Assembly: GCA_023376005.1 (NCBI GenBank)
Contig: CM042147.1
Location: 125,221,704-125,285,703 of the forward strand
From: Doryteuthis pealeii
Taxonomy: Eukaryota > Mollusca > Cephalopoda > Myopsida > Loliginidae
Length of the DNA: 64,000 bases
Direction: 5' to 3'
Below, in pieces: positions 34,473 to 47,289 of the stretch. Made by a program: the position numbers and the translations under genes. How positions within the stretch are numbered: the stretch's first letter is position 1; every line of letters begins with the position of its first letter. The notes beneath the pieces are model-generated. The model did no database searches. It saw only the letters and a list, made by a program, of their open reading frames with translations, and was not told the DNA's origin.

Positions 34473-34572
34473 NNNNNNNNNNNNNNNNNNNNNNNNNNNN
34501 NNNNNNNNNNNNNNNNNNNNNNNNNNNNNNNNNNNNNNNNNNNNNNNNNNNNNNNNNNNNNNNNNNNNNNNN
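34473..34572. other. Assembly gap, exactly 100 N
   Basis: One hundred consecutive N, a conventional placeholder for a scaffold join of unknown size. Both flanking contigs end in an inverted duplication. Confidence 0.99.
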
Positions 34573-34689
34573 GAAGAGAGATACCATTATGAGTGTCTAA
34601 GCCTACTGCCTTAATCGTAAACCCTCGACCTTTTTTATCATATATGTGCTAGGAAGGCAGTGGCTGAGGGTCTTCTGATGGTGAAGTTC

Positions 34690-35550
34690 CATTCTGGTTT
34701 GGGTTTGGTTGTTTTGTTTGGTGTTTGTTTTATCGGCGATATCAACCTCAGTGGGGGTCATTTAATGCCGATAAAGTTTTGAAATAAAGTATTCTTAATG
34801 GATATCAATCTTTTTTTAGTAAATACATATTTCTATTTAACGCATAGATGGGACTCTACAGGTATAACCACTCCGGGCCAGAGTGACCAGGGAAGCGATG
34901 AAGGGGTCTGCCACACTACCCCATCAGGGCGTCACGTTGATACGCTTCGACGGCGAAAGAGAGTGTGTGTATATCCACGTTTAATGGGCTAGTTATACGT
35001 GAGATTACCACCTCTGGGCACCGCGCTCGTGCATATATATAGCACCTTATTGGAAAAAGGGTTAGAGATAGTATCGGAAACGCGCGATACACGGATTGGA
35101 GGGCAATTATATAAGTACTAGGGCTTTACGGACTAGGCCGAATTGATCTGAGGGGGCCTCTCCGATCACGCGTCTTGCCTAAGTAAGGTTCTAAGTGGAG
35201 TGTTGCAGGCCATGGACTGCTCATTCCAACAAGAGTGGCCCTTAGCATCCACGGGTCGCCACCAAACCACGGCAACTAGGTGGCGCTCATTTGGGGGAAT
35301 CTAACTCCTCTGTTAGATGTTGCATTCAACGCCCCAGCGAACAGTTGGTCCCAATTCTGGAGCTCTGGCCTGAGTAGAGTATCGTTTGGGTTCATCTATG
35401 AGTTAATAAAAAAATATGGGTTTAAAAATGTTTTTAAAAAATTGAAGTTGGAAAAAAAAAGAATTCGAATCCATCAATAATGAACGAAACAAAACGTTTA
35501 TAAAATAATCCGCAGCAAGGATTGATATTACCGTTAAATCCAACATACTA
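34690..35550 (-). repeat. TIR repeat family, mirror of the complete copy
   Basis: This is a reverse complement of 61752-62490 with small indels and extra sequence. The ends GTCATTTAATGCCGATAAAG near 34758 and AAGGATTGATATTACCGTTA near 35515 are readable. Confidence 0.75.
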
Positions 35551-36940
35551 AGCCCCCCCTCTTCTCGTCTCTCTCTTCCTCTTCTGTCCTTTTTCTTTCT
35601 GTCCTTTTTTGATCATGTTGATTTGAATAGAATTAGCGTTATCACTGTCCGAGCTTACCCCTCTCTCACCATATTTCCCCTACTCTCTTTCCTTTTTTCT
35701 TCTTTCGTTCCTCGATTATATTTCGTGTAGGCATCTCTTTTCTTCCCTTCCCTTTTTTATGATAAAAACGAATGGTCCCGATTATTAACTGAGGTTACGA
35801 TACTTAAGAATAAGAATTCGGCTGGATAAGGCATTTAAAGAGGTAATCAGGATTTACACATTTTTTTTCATTTCATCTTGACGATTGGACGGTTTTCTTT
35901 TTAAAACCAGAGGGTGTTGAAATGCATAAGTTCTTTCATGCTGATGTTGTTTTCGAATGGAAAGTCCGAGTGACTGATACGAAATAGAGAGCAACGAAAG
36001 TTAGCGCACGAGAATGAATATCAGATGATAATTCAAGAAGACCAGTCTTTTGTAACTTTATTTTTTTATTTTTTTAATTCAGAGATTCAGATTGCCAGAT
36101 AACCTTTTGATTGTAAATTCAATTACGAAAAAGACAAATAAACAACAGTTTATTTGAAAAACAGTTTCTTATTATGATACGATTTAGCGTAACCCTCCTT
36201 CATGCCGGTACAGCAATAGCAAGTTCGCGGAATGGCGTGATATAGTCTCGTCGACGCGAGAACGACATCAGCGAGAGCTGTAAACCGGCTATTTTTTATC
36301 AGACTAGTTTTTAAAGATTAAGTTATTGAACGAGAATAATAAATAAGCTTTGAAAACGAGAATTTATATATATAATATATATATATATGCGCTGTTGGTC
36401 TACATGTTCAAGGTGATCGTAATCTACATCTACTAATGTATGTATTTCTATGTTAAAAAGTTGCCTCTTACAGACTGCCACGGACGGCTGAGAGAGAAGA
36501 TGTCAGACTGCTGAAAGTCAGTCAGGTTTCGCTCTCGCTATAAGTAGTTGTTATGTCTAGCCACACTGATGAGACGTTAGCGTAGAAACACGTTTCCTGT
36601 GGATGACTGCTAATATATATATATATATATTATATATATTATTATTATATATATCATTTATTCAGTCACCTGACAGTGTTTTCGAAGTTTACTTCTGCAT
36701 CAGTGCGGCTCGACTTTTTAACAGCTACCTCTTGTCGGATCGAACCCAACAGAATTTCGTCTGACAAGTCCTTACCCTTACAGTTATCAGCGCCGTCAGT
36801 CTAAGGTGAACAATTGAATTGCTACATACTTTACGCGGTATGTTTTACAATAACCAGAGAATCAAATCTGTAAACAGACGGTCACGGCTAATATCAACGG
36901 TGAAGTTACAATTAATGTCCTCCAAAGTGCTTCAACCATG
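35551..36940. other. Unclassified mirror interval
   Basis: Mixed sequence with (AT)n at about 36366-36390 and 36612-36655. It is paired with about 60330-61750. A short palindromic region around 36390-36740 holds two CAGTGTGGCTCGACTTTTT-type or related segments. No gene is recognised. Confidence 0.4.
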
Positions 36941-37059
36941 GGAGTGGGAAGCATATATATCATGGAGGCATCCATATATATATATATAGAGAGAGAGAAG
37001 AGACAGACAGACAGTACAGAGAGACAGACAGGGCAGCATAGACTGTCGGAGACTAACGA

Positions 37060-37510
37060 TCTGGGCTGGTTAGTTGGTTTATTTTACGGCATGTCATCAT
37101 TTGGGTTTATTTTATGCCAAAAACGTTTTTGTTTTATTTATTCTATATAAGTACGGTTATTTATTTGGACAAGTAAAATCAGATTTATTTAACCCAGAGA
37201 TGGGATCTAACAGGTACTACCAGTCCGGGGCAGAAGTAGACTGGAGGAAATGGCAATAAAAGTGCGCTCCACACTCACCAGAGTTCCAGGAACGGGAACC
37301 TCACCCAGATGTAGTTAGCGTAATACCAGGACACTAAGACCCTTAGTCACTGCCTCTAGCATATATTTTATATAAATTGGTTTGGGGTTCCATAAGAACA
37401 ATATGGCGAGGACAATCATATAGGTGTTACGGTGTTGATGTGACCAGCTGATTAATCGGAAGGAGACCTCTCCGATCGCCCGTCTAGCCTAAGTAAAGTC
37501 AAAGTGGAGT
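37060..37510 (+). repeat. TIR repeat family copy
   Basis: TTGGTTTATTTTACGGCATG, then TTTATTTTATGCCAAAAACG, AGATGGGATCTAACAGGTAC and GGAGACCTCTCCGATCGCCC follow the family order. The mirror is 59815-60240. Confidence 0.75.
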
Positions 37511-38500
37511 GTAACAAGTTCAGATGAATTCAGATATGTTGCTGCAAATTCAGATAGCATCTGATTTTTTTCTAAAAAAAAAGTGAAAAAATTCTCACTC
37601 TGTATGGAAGCTGGATGCCGTCTAGAGGACTTTCCCAAGTTCGATAGTCGATAGGGATGGATGGCGAGAAAGAGAAAGAAGACAGCACAAAGAGAGAGGA
37701 GTCAAGGGAATCGCGTGCTGGCTGCTGCTGGTATCTGATTTTTTTTTTAAAACTTACATTCATCAGCTCTGTATGGACGCTGGATGCCGCCTAAAGACTT
37801 GCCAAGTAACGGATTTAAGTTCCCATGTAAAACGAGGTGGCGTCCGCGTGTGTAACAGTAAGTACACCGTTTTGTTGTAAGAAAAAGAATCGCAGCTCGT
37901 CAGTCTAAAAGTAAAAGGGGGAAAAAAAAAAGAAAAAAGAAGAAAGAAAGAAAGAAAGAAAAAGAAGAAAAGAAAAGAGGAGAGAGATAAATAAAACTTT
38001 GTCAGACTCTACGTATCATGGCAGATATCTGTCAGGTTTCTTGTTAGAACGTGCTTATTAAAAAAGGAATTTTAATAACTTGTCACTACGAAGCCTGTCG
38101 TGTGTGCTACTCTCATCGACTTAATGACGCATCGCTAAAAGAAAAAAAGCATTAAATAACATTAAAAAAAAACCTCGTTCCTGACGGAAAACAAATAGTA
38201 GATACTATTACTTACATACTTTGCTATTATTTACACGTACGCACTTTGGTAGTGTCCTGTCTTGGGGAGGAAAAAAAACCATGGCAATATATATATATAT
38301 ATATATAGGGAAGAGAGAGAGGAATGAGGGGAGGAAGAGGGGGTTGGTGTGGGTTGATTGGATGGAGCTGGGCGAATTGAAAATGGTGATGAGGTGTGGA
38401 ATTAGAGGGATGATTGGTTGGTTGGTTGGTTGACTGGTTGTTTGGTAGGGTTGGGGTGGGGTGGGGTAAAGGAAGAAGGAACTAACGGAACAGAAATATA
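37511..38500. other. Unclassified interval with short tandem words
   Basis: CTCTGTATGGAAGCTGGATG and CTCTGTATGGACGCTGGATG occur at about 37597 and 37767, which shows a local duplication of about 170 bp. (AT)n lies at 38287-38307 and GGTTGGTT repeats near 38415-38435. The mirror is 58860-59790. No gene is supported. Confidence 0.5.
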
Positions 38501-38539
38501 AGAAGGAAAGAGAAAAGAGAATCAGAACCATCAATAGAT

Positions 38540-40684
38540 ACGATGATCGAGAAGAGAAGAAAAGAAAGGAAGTAAGGAAAGAAAGAAAGAAAGAAGAAAG
38601 AAAGAAAGAAAAAGAACGAGAAAATAAGAAGGAAAAGCAGGACGAAGAAGGAAGGAAGAAGAAAGAAGAAAAAGAAAGAAGAAAAGAAAGACAAAAGAGA
38701 AGAAAACAGAATCGAACAGACGATCAAAATAATGCCATATATCGTAGAGAAAGAAGGAAGAAAGGAAAAAAGATGAAATAGATAATGAAATAAGAAGAAA
38801 AAAGAAAAGGAAGTAAGAAGGGAAAAAAAGAAAGCAAGAAAGCAGGAAGCCAAAATACGAAGAAAGACAAGAAATAAAGAAAAGGAAAGAAAGAGGAAAA
38901 AAAAGAAGGAAGAGTGAAATAAATAAGAAGAAAGAAAGAAAAGAAAAGAGAGGAATAAGAGAGAAAGAAGAAAAGAGAAGAAGAAGAAAGAAAGAAAGAT
39001 AATAATAAATGAATAAATATGAGGAAGAAGAAGAAAAAAAAAGAAAGAAGAAGAAAGAAAAAGAAAAATCGGAACCGAACAGAAGATCCAGATACGATAC
39101 TGAAAGAAAGAAGAAAGAAAGGAAAGAAAGAAAAAGAATAGAAAAGGAAAGGAAAAATATCCCAGAACCGAGACAGACCAATCAAATAAAACGATTATAT
39201 CGAAGAGACACAGAAATGACCAACCAACAACCAAATAAAGATATAAAAAGAAGAAAAGAAAGAAAGAAGAAAGAGACAAACAAGCAAACAAACAAAAACA
39301 AACAATAACAAATTACTAATCTAGCTAATACATGGCTATTCATCAGTGCGTGGGCGGTGCTGTTGGGGTGTAGGCGAGGAGGAACTCGATGTCGTCATAT
39401 TCAGCACTTGGTAATGTCTGTCTTCATAAGGACTAATGATTGAATAGATAGATAGAGTAAGATAGAATGTAGATAGATGAAGATATGATAAGAATAAGAT
39501 GAGGATATATGACATAGAGCTAGATACACTAGATATATATAGATATAGTGGGATATGGATCAGAGATAGGATAATAGATATATAGTGGGTGTGTGGTTGA
39601 TTGGTTTAGAGATGGAGTTAGAGTGATTGAAAATCGGTTGATAGAGTATGGATTAGAGAGGATTGTTGGTGAAGGCAGGGAGAAGAAGGAAGAACTAACG
39701 CCTTTAGGACAGAAATATACAGAAAGGGATAGAAAAAACCGAATTGAATCAACTACAATCCAACTGATAACGACTACATGGAAGAAGAAAAGAAAGGAAA
39801 AAAGACAGATAAGGAGGAAAGAAAGGAAGGAGAAAAAAGAAAAGAAAGGAAGGAGGAAGAAAAGAAGGAACGAAGAAAGAAAAAGAAAGAATGAAAGAAG
39901 GAAGAAAGGAAAAAGAAAGGAAGAAAGGAGGGAGAGGACGGAGAAGAAACGACGCAGTAAAGGAAGGAAGGATAGGAAGGAAGAGAAGAAAGGAGGGAGA
40001 ATGAAAGAAGGAAACGAAACGGAAGAAAGACGAAAGAAATAACGAAGAAAGAGAGAAAGAAATGTGATTAAGTGGGAGAGGAAGAAAGAACGAATAAAGG
40101 AAAAGAAGAAAGAGACAAAAACAGATTAATGGTGTATATCACAAGAGGAAAGAAAGAAAAGCAAGAAGAAGAAAGAGAAAATAGAGTATGAGAAACATTC
40201 AAAGAAGGAACGAAAGGAAGAATGGAGGAAGAAAGAAAGAAAGAAAGTAAAGAAAGAAGATAGGGAGAAAGAAAGGAAACGAAATAGAAGAAAAAGAAGA
40301 AAAAGAAAGAAGAGAGGCACACAACACCGACTATGGCATATCAAAGATGAAAGACAGAAAAAAGAAAGAGACAACAATATGATAATAGAGACACGCAAGA
40401 AAGAAAAGGAGAAAGATAACGAAGAAGCGAAATAAGGAGGTTCCAGAAATGAACAAGTGGTAGAATAAATTGAAGGAAAAGTAGGAGGCCTAGAAAAGAA
40501 GTTAAAGAGAAATGTTATGGAGATAATGAAATGACCTTCATTCGAGGTAGGGGAGAGCCATGCAATGTTAAACGTACCATTTGATAAAAAGTAAAATACG
40601 GAAGAAGAATTAGTACTTAAAAGAAATAGATATTAGGAAGGAAAGAACGAAATACTTCTTTAACATGGACAACGAAGAAGAGAA

Positions 40685-40715
<31 letters not shown>

Positions 40716-42060
40716 AGAAAGAAAAGGAGGAAGGAAGGAAGAACGAAATAAGAAGGAAAAAGAGAAAGAGACAGAAAAACTGATAATGGATAAAAGAAAG
40801 AAGAAAGAAAGAAAGAAAGATACAAAAGTAATGAAAACATGCAAAGAAAGAACGAAGAAACAAAGAAAGAAGAGATTGACGATTTATAATAGATATCGAT
40901 TAATATTAGAGAAAGAAAGAAAGAAAAAAAGGAAGGAGATAGAAGAAGAAAGACGAAAGAAAGAAAGAAAGAAATAAAGAAGAAATAAAGAAGAAATAGA
41001 TAGATAGAAAAAAGGAGAAAAATAAACTGAACCAAAAATACGATCAAAAATAGATTATCGAAGGAAGGAGGGAACGAAAAGAACGAAGGGGAGGAAGAAG
41101 AAAGAAAAAGAAAGAAAAAGAAAAGAAAGAACTGAAAGAAAAGTAAAGAAAGAACAGAAAGAAAGAAAGAAATTAGAACCGAACAGATGATCCAAATGTA
41201 TATTACAATCATCATTAACAATTACAAAGAAAAAAAAGAAAAATGGAAGGAAAAAAGAAAAAGAGAAACGAAAAGAAGGAAATTCAGGAACTGAACTGAC
41301 GCCAATTAGATATCGACTATCCGAAAAATTAACGAGGGAAAGAAGGGAGGAGAGAGAGGAAACGAAAAAGAGAAAGAAAGTAAGAAAGAAAAAAGAAAGA
41401 AAGAAAGAAAGAAAGATAGAACAGATAGATGATTAAAAGATAACACTTATATGGAGAAAGAAAAAAGGACAGTAAGGAGACTGATACAAAATCCAAAAAA
41501 AGAAAGGAAAGAAAGAAAGAAAGAAAGAAAGAAAGAAAAAAAGTAGAAGCACGAACAGACTGATCAAAGTATGTAACAATTTTATTAAGAAAAAAGAAGA
41601 AAGAAAAGAAATGAACTGAACAGACTGATCAAAATATGTAACGATTATATTGAAAGAAAGAAGAAAGAAAGAAGAAAGAAAGAACCGAACAGAGTATCAA
41701 ATATGTACGAATTATATGAAGAAAGAAAGAAAGAAAAAAAGAAAAAGAAAAAGAAGAAAGGAAGAAAGGAAGAACGGAAACAAAAAAAAAGAAAAAGAAA
41801 AAAAAGATGAAAGAAGACGACAGTTTGAAATAAAATATCAAAAAATAGAAAATCTCTGAAAAGCTTTGAAATAGATAACACACTTCGAAATAAAAATGAA
41901 GAGAAAACGAAGAAATAAAATATACAAATATTTTGTCATGAAAAAAGAAAGAAGAACAGCAAAATAGAAAATAAGAATGACAGTAGAAAGAATCAAGAAA
42001 AAAACTCGATGTATAAAAAAAATGGAGAAAATAATAAGCGAAATAAAGAACTAGAAAAGT
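38540..42060 (+). repeat. GAAA minisatellite with a GAACAGA..GATC core unit
   Basis: GAAA runs alternate with a core like GAACAGACTGATCAAAATAT followed by GTAACGATTATA (for example near 38714, 39071, 41175, 41562, 41617 and 41688). The core differs from that of the array at 241-1995. Long frames on both strands (up to 269 residues, F/L/S or K/E/R) are artefacts. The mirror is 54900-58370. Between 39305 and 39600 lies a GATA/TAGA-rich island with mixed sequence. Confidence 0.9.
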
Positions 42061-42885
42061 ACCAAAAAAAAGATGGCCGCTCTGTAAGTACGCGCGCGCC
42101 ACACACTCGCGTGAATCAGATTTTAAATGTCATCTTTTTTTATAAGGAATTTTACCATGTCTTTCTCGGCGTGAGTATCTGCCGTATATTAACCTCTTAC
42201 GTATTTATCATTGCTCCTGTGTCTAAATAGAAACTTTTCGTCTTTTCTCTCGGCTTAATGTTACAATTCATGAGATGTCATAAATTGTGGACAGACCAGT
42301 AGCTAGAAATATTTAAATTAAGGGCCGTGTAACTTTAGAATCAAGGATCCTCATGGAAAATTACCGGTGACTGTGTACATAATTATTAGATTTCTTAATA
42401 TTTATGTACAGTAGTGGTAGAAATCAAAATGGCTGTTATAAAGTTGCAGCCCACGGCCTTGAAGGATGAGTGACAAGGCTTGACCTCATCCTGATCCTTT
42501 CCGGTGGATACCGTGAGAATCGGTGGAGGAGCCCTCTTCCGGTTTAGATTAGAAATAGATTTTAGTCAGTCGGCGAGAAACACGACGGTGGTAGGTCGTG
42601 TTATACACGCTCCGACTCGATCTGCGCAGGTAGTCTGGTGGGGGTTTCGAATAGAATGTAATCTAAGTAATCGATGTCTTGTGTTATTATCTAAAAAAAA
42701 TTACCAATGACACAGGGCTTCTATAGATAAAGAGAAATCCCCAATGGAAAACCAGACACGAAGTCCCCAAGAGAAGTCCAGACTCTAGAAGAGATGTTAG
42801 AAGAAGACGTAAGATAGAAAAGATGAACCACAGAAGAATAGAAGTAAGTAAAGAGAAGGGTAATACAACAACTGTTAATAACCAA
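42061..42885. other. Non-repetitive mirror interval
   Basis: Paired with about 54020-54860. One frame here (42687-42914, minus) has a counterpart in the mirror arm (54029-54244, plus), but only because the DNA is duplicated. It shows no recognisable domain. Confidence 0.4.
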
Positions 42886-42889
42886 TTGA

Positions 42890-43375
42890 CCTCTTTGGGC
42901 GCCACGACGGACACGTATTATAGTTTAGTTAGTTATTCTACATTTTTCAAACTCAGATCATTGAACTTATAAATACACGACTTTGGTCAGAGTAAATAGT
43001 AAATAAACCGTGCTCCACGCTCCCAAGTTCCAAATTGTATGTTGACCACTAGATGCAGCTTAATGTAATACACAGGACACTAAAACCCTCAGTCACTGTT
43101 TCTAGTACATATATGAATAAAATGGGTTGGGGTTGCGATAAGAGCACGATCATATAGGTGTTTGGGCTTTAACCTGACCAACCGTTGATCAGGGGGGGCT
43201 CTCCGACCGACCGTCTAGACCAATGTGGAGTGTTGAAAGTCATGGACTGCTCAGCCACCAGGATTTCTTCCTTAAGCATCAAGGTCACTATCCACGGCCA
43301 ATAGTTGATCCTATCGGGAGGGTTAGCGAATTCTTGCCCCATCCGACAGGGAAGAAAAGTTCTTGAGCTGCCCAA
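42890..43375 (+). repeat. TIR repeat family, partial copy
   Basis: ATGGGTTGGGGTTGCGATAA, GACCAACCGTTGATCAGGGG, AGTCATGGACTGCTCAGCCA and CTTAAGCATCAAGGTCACTA are family interior words. The mirror is 53600-54010. Confidence 0.7.
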
Positions 43376-43554
43376 GAATAGATATTATCGCTTCATAAAA
43401 TTTCTACTTTTCATGCAAACCTTGTAACTAAAATTTTTATTTCCATTCAATAACCAAAATGATAACTAGTGTGTTGTTTTAATCTTATTTATTTACGGAA
43501 GCCTTGAACAAAAGGTAGAGGCCACTTGAAAATGATAGGCTTTAATATAAAAAG

Positions 43555-43795
43555 TAAAGTCGCCGGGGTGGCCTAAAGTCGGTATCAGCCAATCAGCGAG
43601 GAGAGTTATCCTCTTTAACCGAGACCGAGGAGATTGTTTTTGCGTCTGAGATGAGCAACCACCATACCATCAGGGCCTTTTTTACCGCACAGATCATTGT
43701 ACAACTCATACGCTAAGTGGCGAGGTGCTGGCATCGAACTAGGAACCCTCTGGTTTCTAGCCGAACGCTATACCGACTGAGCTAAATAACACAAT
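43555..43795 (-). repeat. tRNA-derived SINE
   Basis: On the minus strand, TTAGCTCAGTCGGTATAGCG (A box) and CCTAGTTCGATGCC (B box) form a tRNA-like head, followed by a body with AATCAGC..GAGG and CCGGCGACTT words shared with 23195-23450. The mirror is 53150-53400. Confidence 0.8.
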
Positions 43796-43859
43796 ATTCA
43801 TCACTTTGAATTTTAGTTATCATTCCTTAACTTCCCAAAAAGTTTCACAACATCCATCA

Positions 43860-43965
43860 CACACACACGCACCCCCACACACACACACACAGCACACACA
43901 CACATATTATGTATGTATCTCTTCTCTCTCCTCTCTCTCTATATATATATATATATATTATATAT
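43860..43965. repeat. CA, CT and AT microsatellites
   Basis: An interrupted (CA)n, then CTCT and (AT)n. The mirror at 52965-53090 has longer, purer GT and GA tracts, which shows how repeat length differs between the two readings. Confidence 0.85.
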
Positions 43966-44189
43966 AAATATTATACTACGTGATTCTATAAGTTTTGTAA
44001 TTTTATTTTGCTTGAAACAACATAGAAGAGTCTCCTTTCAATTAAAAATTTGGTTCGGGATTAATACCTTTCCAAGGGCATTAGTCCGAATGTGAATGCG
44101 AATAGCGAGTGGAGTTCGATCTGTTTACTATATTTTGCAGTCCAGCATTTTTGCCACTACGGCACGGAGATCTCCCCAAGAAGAGAGAA

Positions 44190-44320
44190 GACAAGAGAGA
44201 AAAGAAAGAGAGAGAGAGAGAGAGAGAGATTTTTTGTGTGAGGGAGAGCATGAGAGAGTGGTGAGGGGGGACGAAGAGATTTGGCCGACAGATTAATGCG
44301 AGCGAAAGACAGGCTGACGT
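44190..44320 (+). repeat. GA-rich tract
   Basis: (GA)n at 44205-44229 within a purine-rich stretch. The mirror is 52660-52760. The frames across it are not supported as coding. Confidence 0.7.
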
Positions 44321-44659
44321 ATGGACGGGAGATGAGATGACGGGCTTTCTCAGAGTTTTAAAAATCGAGAAACAAGAAATGAGAGAGTTGCAAATAAAAC
44401 TCAGATAAGGAAGGAAGATAAGTGTAACTAAGAACCTCCATAACATAAACTATGCTGACGAGAAGTAAAAAAAATAATCGAATGAAAAAAAATAAAAATG
44501 CGACGCAATAAATCTTAAAAGAATAAAAAGTATAAAAAGTAATCCCGATATCATACTTCCAGATAATTAGTGGTAGGCTGGTTGGCTAGATTTTAACGGC
44601 ATGTCACCTTGGGTTATTTATGCCAAAGATGTTTTTGTTTTATCATTCTTGTGGTATTA

Positions 44660-45465
44660 AGGGTGTCCGCCGTGGTGTAATGTTAACAATATAGTTTCAC
44701 AAATCTGTTACTACTAAAAAGGAGTTCGATCCTCTGCTGGATGTCCCATGTGTTGGATTATTGTGTGATTAGTTATTTACTAAGCTGAGCTTAGATGGTG
44801 GCACAAGGCCAAGAATTTGGGACACCCCCAGTGAGAATCGAACTTACTAACAAGTCGTAATCTAGGCTTGCTAAGCATTACACCACATGAGGTGCCCTTT
44901 TGTGTGGTATTGTTATTTACTAAGCTTAGCTTAGATGCCGACATCAAGGGCCAGAAAGCTGGGCGCCCAGGAGAATCGAAACTCACTAACAATGGTCTGC
45001 TAATAGCTTCCTAACCATTACACCACATGAGGTGCCTATTGGTGTGGATATAGTTATTTACTAAGCTTAGCTTTAGATTGGCACAAGGCCAGAGTATGGG
45101 GTCCCTGAGAATCGAACTCACTAACAATGGTCTGCGAAGCGAGCTGCTAAACCATTAGAACCCACGTGAGGTTGCCTCCAGTTATTTAATAAAGCTTAGC
45201 TTGTATGGCACAAGGCAGAATGTGGGGCGCCCAGTGAGATCGAACTCACTAACAATGGTCTGCTAATCTAGCTTGCTAACCATTACACCAAATGAAAGGT
45301 GCCCTTATTGTGTGGATATAGTTAATTTACTAAGGCAAAGCTTAGATATGGCACAAAGGCCAGAATGTAGGGGCTTCCCAATGAGAATCGAACTCACTAA
45401 CAATGGTTTGCGAAGCGAGCTTGCTAAATCATATAACACCACGTGACGTGCCCTTATTGTGTGGA
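44660..45465 (-). repeat. Tandem array of tRNA-derived units, about 140-bp period
   Basis: On the minus strand each unit has an A-box-like GTGGTGTAATGGTTAGCA, an AATCTAGC or TTCGCAGACCATTG segment, a B-box-like GTGAGTTCGATTCTC, GGGCGCCCCA and the spacer CTAAGCTAAGCTTAGTAAAT. Unit boundaries (GAGGTGCC) fall near 44889, 45029, 45168, 45294 and 45445. Four to five units carry the internal Pol III promoter pattern, with individual damage. A diverged unit starts near 44660. The mirror is 51490-52290. Confidence 0.85.
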
Positions 45466-45469
45466 TATA

Positions 45470-45715
45470 AGCGTCCTAAATACACCACCTAAATTTATGG
45501 ACTAGATCGGTGGTCACGTGGGTTTTTCCTCCGCTAATCAAACAGCCTAATGCGTGGCTGATTGACTACTTAATCACTGATACTTTCCATATGTCCATTT
45601 GCGAGGAGATTATAATACTAAGCAGAGAACCGCAAAGGTTCTTTACGAGGATTTTCCACTGGACAAGCACCCTTAGCTTAAAGCCTAAAACGATGGCCCT
45701 AAAATCGTAACACCA
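45470..45715 (+). repeat. LTR-like repeat, copy 4
   Basis: ACACCACCTAAATTTATGGA, GTCACGTGGG, TAATGCGTGGCTGATTGACT and CCACTGGACAAGCACCCTTA parallel 2600-2905 closely. It adjoins the tRNA-derived array. The mirror is 51225-51480. Confidence 0.65.
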
Positions 45716-46500
45716 TACTTCTGCCACTGTCAAATCCTACCTATTATCTTTGTGGGGGGGGGGTATTCAAAATTTCTAAAACTCTTTTTAACACATCTTT
45801 TTAATAAATAAAAAAAACACAATATGAGTCTAGGTAAATCATAATAAGTAAATAGGTAGATATTCTAGCAAATCAAGTCATGTAGGTTTATAAGTTCTCG
45901 AAATTCACACACAATTGTCTAATTGGAAACAATACCTAGTGGATAGGCAGTAAGGTTAAGACAGTTCTACGTGACAGTTATTTCTTGGATCCAGAGTTCA
46001 TCCTAGTGAAGCAGTTAAGAAATATAGATAACACACTCCTACCCGCTATGGTTAAGCGGAATGAGAAGGAATACAATAATTAGGTTAGGTTCTAAGTTCC
46101 GTGATGGCTTCCCGAGTTATGACAAAAGTTCCCGATTCGCAAAGAAGGTCCGAGTCCGAGAAAGTTGCCGAGTCAGACAAAGAAATACCTGAAGAAGGCG
46201 GAGGGTAACTCACACAACATTGTACAAATACAAATGAAGATTGGGAACAATATCCGAATAACACCAGATAATACATCTTTTAACTTAATTATGTATCTAT
46301 TTAACCCATAGTATTTGGAGCGTAACATGTTTCTACCACTTCAGCTAGAGTGTACCTGGGAGAAAAGAATAATGTAATGTGTACTCCACATCTCCCCAGA
46401 GTTTTTCAGAAGTATGAACTTTAAACTGCATCTACGGTGAGGAACAGTAGAAATACAGTTTAAAGTCATATCCCCGAACACTAGATCCAAGCTCTGGCCT
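45716..46500. other. Unclassified mirror interval
   Basis: AT-rich to mixed sequence paired with about 50480-51220. A short GAGTCCGAGAAAGTTGCCGA tract near 46150 gives small artefactual frames. No gene or named repeat is visible. Confidence 0.35.
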
Positions 46501-46830
46501 TCTAATGCAGATATATTATGAACGCGTGTGTAATGGTTAAAGTCCTGGAAATAGACTCGTGTCCGAGTTCAAATCCTGAATGTGGCATTGCATTTCACTA
46601 GCGCTAATAACACTTGGGAAAGGTATGAATCCTACTCTCCCTCGCAGCTATGGATAAATAGCAGGACAGACTGGCTCTTTAAACCTTGGTTAGGCAACCG
46701 GTCAGAGAAGGAAAACTCTGAATTCAAACCTGTTTACTCCGCTTAAGAAATTGACCTTCGTTCACATCCTGCTCGTGGCGGAGGGTTGGTATATATATAA
46801 TTATATTAATATATATAATATCTATAATAT
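46500..46830 (-). repeat. tRNA-derived SINE (same family as 6700-7090)
   Basis: Plus-strand words GCGTGTGTAATGGTTAAAGT, CCGAGTTCAAATCCTGA, TGGGAAAGGTATGAATCCTA and GGTTAGGCAACCGGTC give the tRNA-like head followed by the body, so the transcript direction is toward higher coordinates in this copy. The order matches the minus strand of 6700-7090. The mirror is 50165-50440. Confidence 0.65.
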
Positions 46831-47289
46831 ATATTATGAAAGAGTTGAGAGTTGCCAATAAGGCAATATGTTCGCGACAATCATATAAGAGCGAGCGCTT
46901 GATGTGACCAACGCAGATTGATCTGAGGGGCCTCTCCGACCGACCGTCAATAAAGAATGACTGTTGCATGTCATGGCATTGTGTCTTGTATTATATATGT
47001 ATGTCTATCGCGTAGTAATGGTTAGGCAGGATAGTCTGCAAGGTCGATTACTCTCAATAGCAAAGTTTATTCTCGTTGATGCCCTATAAACTTGCACATG
47101 TGTCCGCCCTAGCGAATAGCGTGTTCAATATTGCTGGTCCCAATGATTGCACCAATGTGCACACCATAGTGATGGGTAAATAGGCTTACCACTCCGTCTT
47201 GGCCACAAGGTTATAAGATAAGGGGGCGTAATGAGCCTTACTAGTCGCAACTGGCCATATATGATTCCGCTACAAACTAATATAGAATT

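Noticed and set aside
38482..41221. Frames of up to 269 residues resembling membrane proteins by F/L/S content
   Set aside because: The hydrophobicity comes from TTTC/TTTTC repeats. The mirror arm gives different, equally meaningless frames.
42687..42914. Minus frame with a counterpart at 54029-54244 that suggested a conserved protein
   Set aside because: Conservation is explained by the inverted duplication. The two frames differ by indels and show no domain.
44660..45465. Regularly spaced repeats that could suggest a CRISPR array
   Set aside because: Unit and spacer are both conserved, the period is about 140 bp, tRNA-type boxes are present, and the genome is eukaryotic.
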